A stretch of DNA of 60,000 bases from Apostichopus japonicus (lineage: Eukaryota; Echinodermata; Holothuroidea; Aspidochirotida; Stichopodidae), in contig NC_092566.1 of the NCBI RefSeq assembly GCF_037975245.1, forward strand, positions 4,156,001 to 4,216,000. The letters run 5' to 3'. The position numbers and the translations under genes were made by a program. Of the stretch, positions 11,801-21,868 are shown piece by piece. Below the pieces are notes generated by a model that saw only the letters and a list, made by a program, of their open reading frames with translations, was not told the origin of the DNA and searched no databases. Position 1 is the stretch's first letter. The number at the start of each line of letters is the position of its first letter.

Positions 11801-11862
11801 TTGGAAGGAGGGGGAGGAGGAGGGGGAGGGAGGAGGGGAGGTAGGAGGGGGAGGGGAGATGG
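11801..11862 (+). repeat. polypurine GGA-rich tract
   Basis: Runs of 3-5 G separated by A/GA give a strongly purine-rich, quadruplex-capable strand. The Gly/Arg open frame here is compositional. Confidence 0.7.
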
Positions 11863-12974
11863 TTTTCTCTTTTTCTTATCCTCTCTCTTCCTGTTTACTT
11901 TAATTGTGTTTTATCGTTTGTGGAACATTTCCGTTGACAAATTCCTTCTTGCCTCTTCCAGCTCCGATTTTTACCTTCCTTCATCTGTAAACACACCAAA
12001 CTTACTACACTGACATGTGCAATGGAGTTATGTCTAACCTACACTGACACGTGAAGTAAATATCCAGCAAGAATGACTGATTTATCTCGCTTATGGGAAA
12101 GCTGAAAAATCTTTCAGACTGTCCCGCAGATTCACTGTGCCATTGAGAGTCTACTTCTGGGATGAGTGAATTCTGTAAAATGTAATCAATTAATAGATGC
12201 AGAGCTGGTAAATAATATATGCGAGCGTGCAAACCGGCAGAGTGATTCAGACAGTAATGTATGTCAAACATTCCTCAGAAATTGCCGTTCTCTACAATCA
12301 CAGTAAACCATGCGTAAAAGCAGCTTTTCTTAAAGCTTGGTTCACAATTTCTTATTATTATATTCATTATAATATTTTATTATATTATTCAAATTAATGG
12401 TTGTAATTAATCAAACTAAGAAACTCATCTAGATTTTTTGCCCATTTCAAATACATGTTAATCGGCGGGCACTGTGTTTATGAATACCAAAGAGGATATT
12501 TAATTTACCCCCTATGCAACATATGCACAGCAATCCACACCTAGGCTCTTCCAAACAGGGTAACATTTTAGCAGTCCTCCCTACCACCCCGCCCCCCCCA
12601 CCCTAAATTTTCGAGACGGTCGAGAGATATGAGTGAAGTAAATCACCACCTGCACACTTTTTTATGTTAGTATTAACCGCACTCAAAAACAAAAATCAGA
12701 GATTTTTTATCTATTTATTAACAATTTATGCAACATGACTATAGAATTAATAAACCAAGCTTTTATGGGATTTTAAGTTAAAACATAGTACTGCAGTGTA
12801 AAAAAATTGACCAACACCAAAATATGCAAAAAAGGTACTTTAAATACAAAATACAACAAAGTTAACAGACTCTCTGTGTGCATGGGATATTGGTAAATAA
12901 CACCATTGTCTGCAGGTACATCTTCAATTGGCAAATGGTATATGATAGCTAACAATTACATATGATTTAAAAAA

Positions 12975-13072
12975 ATATACTATGCAAAATGGTCAAATTG
13001 CTATGCAAAATGGTCTAATTACTGTGCAAAATGGTCAAATTACTATGCAAAACGATCAAATTGCTATGCAAG
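12975..13072. repeat. short tandem array, 22-23-bp unit, about 4 copies
   Basis: Unit of the form ACTATGCAAAATGGTCAAAT. Each copy contains TATGCAAAA or TGTGCAAAA, close to the octamer motif recognised by POU factors. The regulatory reading is speculative. Confidence 0.85.
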
Positions 13073-15667
13073 TCCAAAGATGAATAGCATTGTTTTACAC
13101 AGGAACCACAGTAGTAAATAAAGACACACAATTCAGTGACTTGAAAAGTGCTACCCAAATTTGTACACTAAATATTATTCATTGGGTATCATCTAGCAAC
13201 CAGTTGGAGGTATAAAATCCTGTATGTTTTAGAACATCGGACCATGAAATTTTGGAAGTGTTGATTTAATATGTATCTGTTTCTCTATATCTGATCGAGT
13301 TAACCATATGGCTGTCTGTTCCCTTTAAGAATGCAGATCCCTTTCATCTATACTGACATAGTCTTAAAGCTTTGTTTACTGTTATTGATGGAGGAACAAG
13401 TTATAGTACGCCGCTCACCGATCTCGCTATATGGTCGAATTCACGATCAATGGTGTAACTTTCAATATTAGCACTTAATTATTTAGTGACTTTGGTGACC
13501 AAATATCAGAATTTGTAGATTTTTGGCCACACGACGATTTACACGTTGCCTTTACTTGATCTGTAGAAAATGCCATCATTATCATTTAAATATCTTCAGA
13601 TGTGCCATGTGCAAAAATGATGCAAAAACTACTCCATATTACTTGAGGAAATTACTTGAATGTCAGTTTCTTCGGGACTATCCATTTAATCATTAAAGAC
13701 CAAATTTAGTATCATTGTGACTTTGGATGGAACTGTTGGTTGAACTTTAAATTCTTCATCCTTAGGGTAATAATTTTTGTTCTTAGTTAATTCAGAACTG
13801 AGTATCCACTTGTTTATCAAATTTCACCAGGCTTGAGGTTGTTTTTGTCACTTTTATCTCCTTCTATGTAAATCACGTAAAAAAAAAAAAAAAATAGAAA
13901 AAAGGGAAAAAAGAAAGAAAGCAAAAACAGGTCCATGCCCAGAAACTGTCCTCTATTTTCCAACTGTCATGCCTGCTAAGATTTTCCTTAAGAAGCCCAA
14001 GGTGGCCTTTTTGAAGGCAAATCTCTCGTTCAATCGTATCCAAGAGTTATCAACCTACTTGTAGAGCGAATTTGCAGAATATGAATGCATGCATGTCAAA
14101 GATTATCCATGGGCACTAGTTGAAATATATGCATGTGGGAATTTTTTTTTTCTTTTTTTATAAACTTTTCACAGTTTCAAATACCTCACTAAACAAACCT
14201 GTCAAAACGGAACAATTTTGAGTTATTACTCCGATTCACATGGGCGTGGTCGGTTACAGCGATTTTCTACAAATTCAAAAAGTGTTGGAAACTTTTCCGG
14301 GTAAGGCTCTGGTGTCTTGTTGGCATCATTTTCTCAGCCAGAAGGTGATTACTCCTGTCAATGAAGGCTATTAACATTAGGACAGAAATACATAATCACT
14401 GAATATTCCCACAATATTGATATATGTGTGCTTTCTTTACAGTCATCGGTTGAGGGAGGGAGGAGGGGGGGTGGGGGGAGAGGAGAGGAGATGGCAGTTT
14501 GCCGCTAAAATTGCTTAGCATACTTTTGTGGTTGTTTGGTTTTGCCCATAAAAGTTACTCTGTGCCATAATCTTAGACAACTCACAAGCAATACAGCATT
14601 ATCCCATATTTTAGATGAGGCTATAGTGTCTACAAGGCTGGCCACCTTATGTTTGTTTGCAGGGGGGTGGGATGGAGAGGGGTAGGTGGAGGGTATGGTA
14701 AGATTTTTGGCCATGTACAGTTCAATAGCTATTAGATTGTCCAGTCTGTATCAGTCCAGGTTGTCTTTGTCATATCATTTTGAGAGATGACCCTTCAAAG
14801 TTCATCAAATTTAAGCATGCTTGCAATCGCTAGAAGTTTCTAAAGGTACTTTCGGTTGAAAAAGTTCAGATCCTTCAACTTGTTCCCTATCATTGGTGAT
14901 TGTTAAAAGTAGACAGAAAAATGTCTCAGTGTGGGTGACCATTATCTGACTTTCTAGCATATTTTTGGGCCAATAACTGATGATGACTAACTATGTCAGG
15001 GTGTGTGTCATCATTTACAGTGACTATAAAAAGTCTTAGCTCACAGATAAACACGTCAGCTAATCCCAGATGAAAGTTATGCTAAATTCTTTAGAGTCAA
15101 AAATGAATAAATTGCAAGGTTTCCTACAATTTAGTCGAGAATAGCTATATAGGGAGACCTGATATATTTTTTTGCAACCGTTTCCTAAAATCGATATTTT
15201 GGGGAATTTTACCCCCAATGCAAGACTTTTCCGCTAAAATTGGTCCGCAGAATACGTTAACTTACATGAACATGTAACCTGATTTCGATTCAAACTGACC
15301 TACTTTTCAAAATTCAGTTCAAATTATGTTCAGTTCAGTAGAATGCTAATGATGCAAATCCTACTTCCTGAGATTGTTGTCTTCTTTTTGCCTGCGATGC
15401 ACGAAAACTGTGTCATTTTATGCAGGGCAAATCTTCAAGGAATTTCTCTAGTTGTCCAAGGGGAGCAACCAGGCCTTACATTTTTGGTTGTCCGAACAGC
15501 AAATTTGGTCGTACGTCCAACTGTTGGTTAGATCGGAGGGCATCTATATACAGACAAGTTTAGAGAGATTATAAAATAAATTAATAATCATAATTAATAA
15601 GTACATTCTATATTCACAAATTCCTCTCAACTGGTTTATTTAGGACAGGGATAGTTACAGTAAAACT

Positions 15668-15762
15668 GTTTAAAGTTAGCTGTTCATTCTAGGCACGGTA
15701 GAACGAGAGTGCTAAGGTTGTAGGGAGACAGGTAAGCCAGGAGCAAAGTAAATTAAAGTTAG
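15668..15762 (+). repeat. DIRS-terminus-like repeat fragment (right-tip type)
   Basis: TCATTCTAGGCACGGTAGAA, then TAAGGTTGTAGGGAGACAGG, then TAAGCCAGGAGCAAAGTAAA. This tracks 34,656-34,722 of the DIRS right terminal repeat (GCATTCTAGACACAGTAGAA, CATAGGTTGTGGGGAGACAG, GTAAGTGGGGAACGAAGTAA) over about 70 bp. Confidence 0.78.
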
Positions 15763-17394
15763 CTGTAAGGTACTAAGGTACATGGATACAGTTTGAAACA
15801 TTCAGTAGAATGTACGGCTGGTAGTACGGCTGGTAAAATGCATCGCCACTTTATAGTTTATTCAAGGTATTCAAGGCCAAAGCCAAATCAAAACAGAACC
15901 CCTGAAACGAAATAAAAGACAGTACACTTAAAGAGGCTTATTGGCCTTCATAAAAACAAACTGAATTATCTGAATCTTGTTTGCAAAGATGTTAATCATT
16001 ATATCTAATGATCGTTTCGAGTAAAAGCCCTACCTTCGTACTCATGCATTATTCATGTCTGAATAAATTTATGATTATACAATGATAAACTACTCTGTTC
16101 CACTAAGGTCCTTAATTTTATACTAGTCATATACATGTAGGTTACAGGGCAATATCAAGTAATTTTTGTGAAAGTAAAATTTTGGTGTTAAATAAAGTCT
16201 ATGTGATGCATGTATTTTTTGTCCTTCTTCACATGTGAATAAAATGAAAGCAACATCCCCATGCTCTCATAACCCAAGATATTGTGGTGGCTTTTATTAT
16301 ACAGTACAAATGGACACGGCATTAACTACAGTAGGCGTTGCATTTCAAACACACTTGCTTTTTTCTTCATTAGTGTGGAAAGTTTACCAGTTGTTGTACA
16401 TTAAACAGTTTACACACGTACTAAGTTACTTATACATGTTCCAAACAGTCACGTATATATGACAAATGATATAGATTTAATTAAGCCCGGTGTATTAACA
16501 GAAACGATTCCTGCGGAAGAAGGCCACGCTGTATGCATGGAAAGGCAATGTGATATAAATTTACAATATCAATCAAAGCATGCATTTATGTGGAAAAATA
16601 AGTAATCCAAATTATACAGATACTGAAATAAACTCTCATTAAAATGTAGAAATCTGTGACAAAATAGAATATTAAAGAGAGGAACAATTATTTTCACTCT
16701 ACAACTTGTCGCAGTTAAAATACAAAATTATCGACCAATTGCGATTAAAAAAAAGATACATGAAAGGATAGGAAATAAGACCTTGATTGCAACCGATTTT
16801 GCATGCAATCTATTTATTTGTCCCTGAGAACAAACTCATCACCATACCTCCTACATTGATTATTATTGTAGCATGAAGAATAAATTATGTCATTTAATAT
16901 TATTTCGAACACATTTTATTGTACTGTACATAGTATAACAAACATTAATGTAATCTTCAAGAGTGTGTATACAATGCAGGGAATAATTTTATGTTGAAAT
17001 TTTGTGTAGTTTTGAAGGTTCTGTGTGTTGTCTATTCTAAATTATATAACTATGTTTTTCGTGTACAAAACTGCTGTAGCAATGTGCCCAATTTTGAGTA
17101 TGCATTTTGCGATGGGAGACCTGAAAATTATTCCATGTAATGTGTACATGGGTGCATGAACAAAGAAAAACCATTGATACGAAACAAAAATGATAAAGAC
17201 AAAAAAATAGTTTAAGGATCCTTATGCAGCACTTGAACAGCATGTCTGGACATCGTACATTGCCCGATGATGTGGCTGAAACCAAAGGCTTCAATAGTTT
17301 GCAAAAACGTGAGTCCTGAAGAGATTGAAGCTTGCTACCAGAATTCAGGCTGTTAATTTCATACACACATAATCGTTGCTTTACATGAATAGTA

Positions 17395-17900
17395 TTGTGT
17401 TAAACTGTATGATATGTGCATACATGTACAGTATGTACAGGGTACTTCACACACATCAACAATCAATTACATGTCTTGTGTTATACTGTATGATATATGT
17501 GTATTATGTACTTCACACACATCAACAATCAATTACATGTTTTGTGTTACACTGTATGATATATGTGTATTATGTACTTCACACACATCAACAATCAATT
17601 ACATGTTTTTTGTTATACTGTACATATCAATAACTATATACTACATACATTTCATACACATTAAAATTAGTGACTGTAAAATGTACAGTATTGTGTTATA
17701 CTGTATGATATGTGTATTATGTACTCCACACACATCAACAATCAATTACATGTTTTGTGTTTTACTGTATGTATTACATTACTACATATATTTCATACAA
17801 ATAAAATTTAGTTACTGTAAAATGTACAGTATTGTGTTTTACTGTATGATATGTGTATTATTATAATGTATACATGTACTTCACACACATCAAAATGTTT
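17395..17900. repeat. tandem array, about 66-bp unit, 5 or more copies
   Basis: Units contain CACACACATCAACAATCAAT, TACATGTTTTGTGTTATACT and GTATGATATATGTGTATTAT. Three are regular (17.45-17.63 kb); later copies are spaced more widely and diverge to about 17,960. Overlapping plus-strand open frames repeat the same residues and are not genes. Confidence 0.9.
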
Positions 17901-18979
17901 TGTGTAACTCCTGTATATATGTAATATGTATAACTTCACACATACACATCGATAATTTGTTACATGTATTATGTAATACTCATATCTACAATGTAATACA
18001 AACCTTGCAATGAACACACATACATCAAGCACACTGCTTTCATGCCATGCACTATATATTACTGGTCTGAATACAGATTTATACAAAGTACGCAAATTTC
18101 TATATACTCTATAGCCTACCGATTACAGTCAGAGCAAGCTTGCCCTTTTACATTTTGCTTGTAAATTAACAGACAAACACAGTGGTGATCGTTTGTCTGT
18201 GTGGGACAAATTAGTAACAAAATAAAACACCTTTTAAACCTTAATTTAAGAATTAACAGATGTCTTTTGAAAGATCGCAACGGAGGTGATCAAAGAGATA
18301 CGACTGATGTTTACGTAAACTGTTTCAGATCGATTGCGTAGGAAGGTATAATCGCCCAAAACCTACCATGTCTGAGAATAATTAGAGAATGACCAATCAA
18401 GAAGAAAAGTGACATAAAACATTCTAACAGTTCTGAACGAACAAGTTCCCCCCAAAAAGCTGAGCAAGACTTTAACATTTTGGGGGAAAAAAACTTTATT
18501 CTTAAGAATTTTGAACTATACTTTGTAAATTTTGACAATATGTCATTTAATAAAAGTATCATTTTGCTTAAATTACATAGCATTTAGAGTTATTGGTCTC
18601 AACATAAGACTCTAACATCTTAAGTTGTAAAAACATTATAGTGAGCCCTCACTGCCACTCATCAATTTTTTTTGTTTCATTCCATTAATGCAGATCTGGG
18701 TTGTTAGAGCTCTTGAGCTCTCACGTGGACCGAATACTAAAATCCATCCAAAATCACATGGTCTTGTGCGAATACTTACAAATATTACTAAACTTACATG
18801 TATGTCTCTTCAAGACAATAGCCCCTTTAACCATCAATCTCCCCCTCCTCACTGTACCCCAGCCCTTCCCCACCACACCCTCCCCCCTGCCCATGCACCA
18901 AATTCTAACAAGGCAGGTACGAGAGCCGAAAAGTGCGACAATTTCCAGAGGAACACGCAGCATGTCTGAACGGACTTAC

Positions 18980-19051
18980 CTTATCATGGTCGCTAGAGTC
19001 CTGTCTAGAATTAAATGGGGCGGGCGCAACCGATATCTGGGTGACCGGCAT
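18980..19051 (-). CDS. probable first coding exon of the MARCH1/8-type gene
   Basis: On the minus strand an ATG at 19,051 opens 24 codons beginning MPVTQISVAPAP. They run into a consensus donor (GATAAG followed by GTAAGT, intron starting at 18,979). The start resembles the MPLHQIS-type N-terminus I recall for vertebrate MARCH8. The exon ends in phase 0, and the RING-CH exon at 1,388 begins in phase 0, so the two join in frame without an intermediate exon. An A at -3 gives an acceptable Kozak context. The plus-strand open frames across this stretch are shadows. Support is motif similarity plus splice logic only. Extra exons inside the intron are possible, and transcript data would settle it. 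Confidence 0.62.
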
Positions 19052-20474
19052 AATGTCACCTTCTGCGGTCACTTTATAACGGCAAAGACAATTCTGGCAG
19101 AAGCAAGCCCCTGTCTACATCTTCAATCGGTTTAAAGAGAGACGGGATGAGTCAGAATTGTGTCAGCCTTGTGTGTGACATCGTTATATTCTGGAAGGAC
19201 AGGAGAGAGAAATGTTTTGACGAATTGTCTGACAAAAAATTGTGGCAGAAGACATTGATAATGAAGCAAAATCTACCGCTACAGACACAGAAAGATATTT
19301 TGGTAATCGATAAATCAATGCCCTAGTATTGCTAACAGCCTCCAGGAGACAAATTCACTTTATTTTACATCAAAAGACAGAGACATGTTAAGGGGGTAAA
19401 AAGAATGAAGTACTACAAATAAATAAAGTACAAAGAACTGATGAAAAAAATCAGGTTTGTTATGTAATGTGAGTAAAAATGTTGGAAATTTTACTGTATC
19501 GTTTTGTCATTGAAACAACATCCTTATCGCCATTTTTATGAAAAGATAAGAATCTTTCAAATTTTAGCAGTACTTTGAGGATGCATCTGGCTAGTACAGC
19601 ACAGTGATTGATGTCATCGCAGCAATTCTACTGAAAATGTAAACTTTTATTTCTATTTAATTCATTTTTAATAATATATTAATATTATATGTAATATGTT
19701 ATATAATATGCAATATTTCTCCCCTCAAAAAAATCCAGACAGATTTTCATTAAATTTTAAGACAGAGAATATTGACGGCTGCATTAAAAGCAAATATTTC
19801 AAATCCATCACACTTCAACCAAATCTCAGAGATAAAAAGATTTAGCGAAGGAAACTTTTGAGGAAAATCCACTGTAATCCACACTCTAGATAAAATCAAG
19901 GGCTTAGCCAATCAAAATAGGTTACATTCAATCAGACACGTCCATTTCTATAGTTCGGAACAAGATACTGAGATGTGGTTTTCAACTCAAAGTGTGGAAA
20001 TATATGTATCTTTTAACATAAGTGTTACATTCGCAGCCACATCCATGCTATAGTTCGGAACAAGAAACTGAGATGTGGTTTTCAACTCACAGTGTAGAAA
20101 TATATTTATCTTTCAAGATAAGTGTTACATTCTCAGCCACATCCATTCTATAGTTCGAAACAAGGTACTGAGATGTGGTTTATTCAACTATCAGTGTGGA
20201 AATGTTTTTCTCTTTTAAGATAAGTGTTGCATTCTCAGCCACTGGAATATCCCTTTCACTGATGTAAGCTAATTGGTCTCAAGCAATGATAGAAACCTTG
20301 TCATGTGAACACTCAGTCATGTGTCATGTGAACACACATGTACTAAGGATCAGACCCTTGTAATTGCGATCTCCCTTACCCATAGGGGGGGGTTAGGGTG
20401 GGCAGGGGGGATCTCTGGTTACTCGCCTTATTCACTTCCTCATAAACACACACTGGTATGAGTCTGGACATACT
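19052..20474. other. upstream region of the MARCH-type gene; 98-bp tandem repeats at 19.94-20.24 kb
   Basis: On the minus strand this precedes the predicted MARCH start codon and should contain 5' UTR or promoter sequence; no TATA or CpG-rich block stands out. From 19,945 to 20,243 three tandem units of about 98 bp occur, each with ATAGTTCGGAACAAG (or GAAACAAG), ACTGAGATGTGGTTT and AAGATAAGTGTTACATTC. A G-rich run lies near 20,384-20,412. Confidence 0.7.
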
Positions 20475-20479
20475 GTAGT

Positions 20480-20821
20480 ATAACAGAGAGCATTTTACTG
20501 TTATCACAAGAGATCATCCACACTGTAACCTCCAGTGTAACTTTCTACAACCAAAACCCTACACCTGTTTGTGCACCTTTTATTATGTAATCTTCAGCAG
20601 GATGTGTGGTTAGCTTCACACTAGCTTAACCACTGTTTATGTAGACAGAGTAACATCCTGTCCCATCCTCTTGTAATCCATTGTAAAAGAGTATATAAGA
20701 TGCAACTTTCACCATTTGTATTTAGTAGCATACATCCAGCCAAGGAAGATACAATATACTCTGCATTAAACTCAACTACTTGTTTGTGCCTTTATTTTCT
20801 TGTTCACATACCGCTGTGACA
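20480..20821 (+). repeat. 5' LTR of the Ty3/gypsy element
   Basis: 342 bp, starting ATAACAGAGAGC and ending CGCTGTGACA. A TATA box sits in GAGTATATAAGATG (about 20,690-20,702), which predicts U3/R near 20,725. An ATTAAA poly(A) signal at 20,765-20,770 followed by a GT/T-rich stretch marks R/U5. The ends lack the usual TG...CA at the left side. Confidence 0.95.
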
Positions 20822-20860
20822 ATTTGGTGGAGGAGCAAAAATTCCTATTTTAAGTTTTAC

Positions 20861-21862
20861 ATGACACGTTCTCCGTATTTCCTTCGTTCATCTACTCGTT
20901 TCACAATGGCTTCAACTGTTCCAGCAATTGCACCCACCCCTTATCATGGGTTATCTACAGAAAATGCCAAGCGTTGGCTGGCTCGCTTAACCCAGTTTGT
21001 AACACTTAAAGGCTGTAAAGATGAAGATGCCTTAGCTATGTTTGGACTACTCCTTAGAGATTCTGCTTTGGATTGGTTTACTTGTCTTGATGACTCTGTC
21101 AGGAAAGACTTCACACAAGTCAAAGCTGCGTTTTTGTTACGCTTTCAGGATGTGGTGCCCACTTGGCAAAGACTAAGCTCGTTTTTTACAGCTAAACAGG
21201 AACCAACTGAAACTGTTAACGATTTTACATCTAGGATGAGCATGAGGGGTTCAGATCTATCTCTCTCGTCAGAACAAATTGTCCAGGCTACTCTGGCAGG
21301 CCTACTTTCCCACATCAGGCCCTTTGTCCTACAAAAAGACCCTACCACTGTCGAGGAAATACGTAGGGCGGCAAACCAACTCGCGACTTCTGTGGATTCG
21401 TCACGACAGGAAGAAGTGTTGATGGCTGTCCAAGGATTAGCAGACCAGCTCCAACAGCTAACCACAACCCAGGAGAGCTTTGCAGATCGGTTACATTCCC
21501 TATCCACTACGGTAAATGCAGCCTCACTGGACCAGTCTCACAGTGGAAGGAGAGGTCAACCACCACCATCTCCGCAAAAACAGGGGAGACGGACCTGGCA
21601 GAAATCTTCCCCTCCATCACAGGATGGCCCGAGTCCTTGGCATCGTCAACCATCACAGACACAGCGTGCTTGTTCTGGGTGTGGTGAGTACGGTCACTTA
21701 AGGTCTTATTGTCATGCTCAAGATCTTAGCTGTTACAACTGTGGTAAACTAGGACATATAGCTCGAGTATGTAGGTCTGGCCGTTATGTACCCCCCTTTT
21801 ACCCAACCAACCCCTTCCTCCAATCTTCTGGGCAGCACCAGAATGATCAACAGCCCCAATAG
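20861..21862 (+). CDS. gag: Gag polyprotein of the Ty3/gypsy element
   Basis: 333 residues from the ATG at 20,861 (MTRSPYF); the frame is open back into the LTR, and a second ATG at 20,906 is possible. The capsid-like region has WLARLTQFVTL and DWFTCLDDSVRKDF and matches the retrotransposon-Gag fold by pattern. The C-terminal third is Pro/Gln/Ser-rich. Two CCHC zinc knuckles follow, CSGCGEYGHLRSYC and CYNCGKLGHIARVC (about residues 271-284 and 291-304), both C-x2-C-x4-H-x4-C. Gag forms the particle and binds the RNA genome. The frame ends in a single UAG (21,860-21,862), and pol continues in the same frame directly after it. Confidence 0.93.
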   Translation: MTRSPYFLRSSTRFTMASTVPAIAPTPYHGLSTENAKRWLARLTQFVTLKGCKDEDALAMFGLLLRDSALDWFTCLDDSVRKDFTQVKAAFLLRFQDVVPTWQRLSSFFTAKQEPTETVNDFTSRMSMRGSDLSLSSEQIVQATLAGLLSHIRPFVLQKDPTTVEEIRRAANQLATSVDSSRQEEVLMAVQGLADQLQQLTTTQESFADRLHSLSTTVNAASLDQSHSGRRGQPPPSPQKQGRRTWQKSSPPSQDGPSPWHRQPSQTQRACSGCGEYGHLRSYCHAQDLSCYNCGKLGHIARVCRSGRYVPPFYPTNPFLQSSGQHQNDQQPQ

Positions 21863-21868
21863 CAATTA
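21860..21868 (+). promoter_or_regulatory. probable leaky stop codon between gag and pol (UAG CAA UUA)
   Basis: The gag stop is preceded by CAA and followed by CAA TTA, so the context is CAA UAG CAA UUA. This is the readthrough signal type described for tobamovirus replicases (consensus UAG CAR YYA). Pol is open from the next codon in the same frame, with no frameshift needed. No in-frame AUG occurs before the protease active site, so separate initiation would lose protease. Confidence 0.85.

Larger units (their letters stand above)
1389..18979 (-). other. inferred 17.6-kb first intron of the MARCH-type gene
   Basis: The interval lies between the two predicted MARCH exons and begins GTAAGT and ends CAACAG on the minus strand. 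I found no convincing exon in it. It holds direct duplications (1.79-2.01 and 5.32-5.62 kb), a minisatellite (4.19-4.95 kb), (TA)n tracts, a TTAA-flanked MITE (7.13-7.51 kb), a Penelope-like scrap (8.6-8.9 kb), DIRS-terminus-like repeats (7.0, 9.9, 10.26 and 15.7 kb), two tRNA-derived SINEs (10.46-10.68 and 10.88-11.12 kb), a short 22-bp array (12.98-13.07 kb) and a 66-bp array (17.4-17.9 kb). The stretches 11.1-12.97, 13.1-15.66 and 15.8-17.39 kb are AT-rich with a few purine or pyrimidine runs and nothing I can name. Confidence 0.6.

Noticed and set aside
17414-17866. 150-codon plus-strand frame
   Set aside because: It repeats TSHTSTINYMF because it reads through a 66-bp tandem array.
18701-19135. 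144-codon plus-strand frame
   Set aside because: It overlaps the minus-strand MARCH first exon, lacks motifs and is best explained as a shadow plus a C-rich stretch.
20384-20400. Telomere-like GGTTAGGGTG
   Set aside because: A single occurrence in a G-rich patch, with no tandem TTAGGG.
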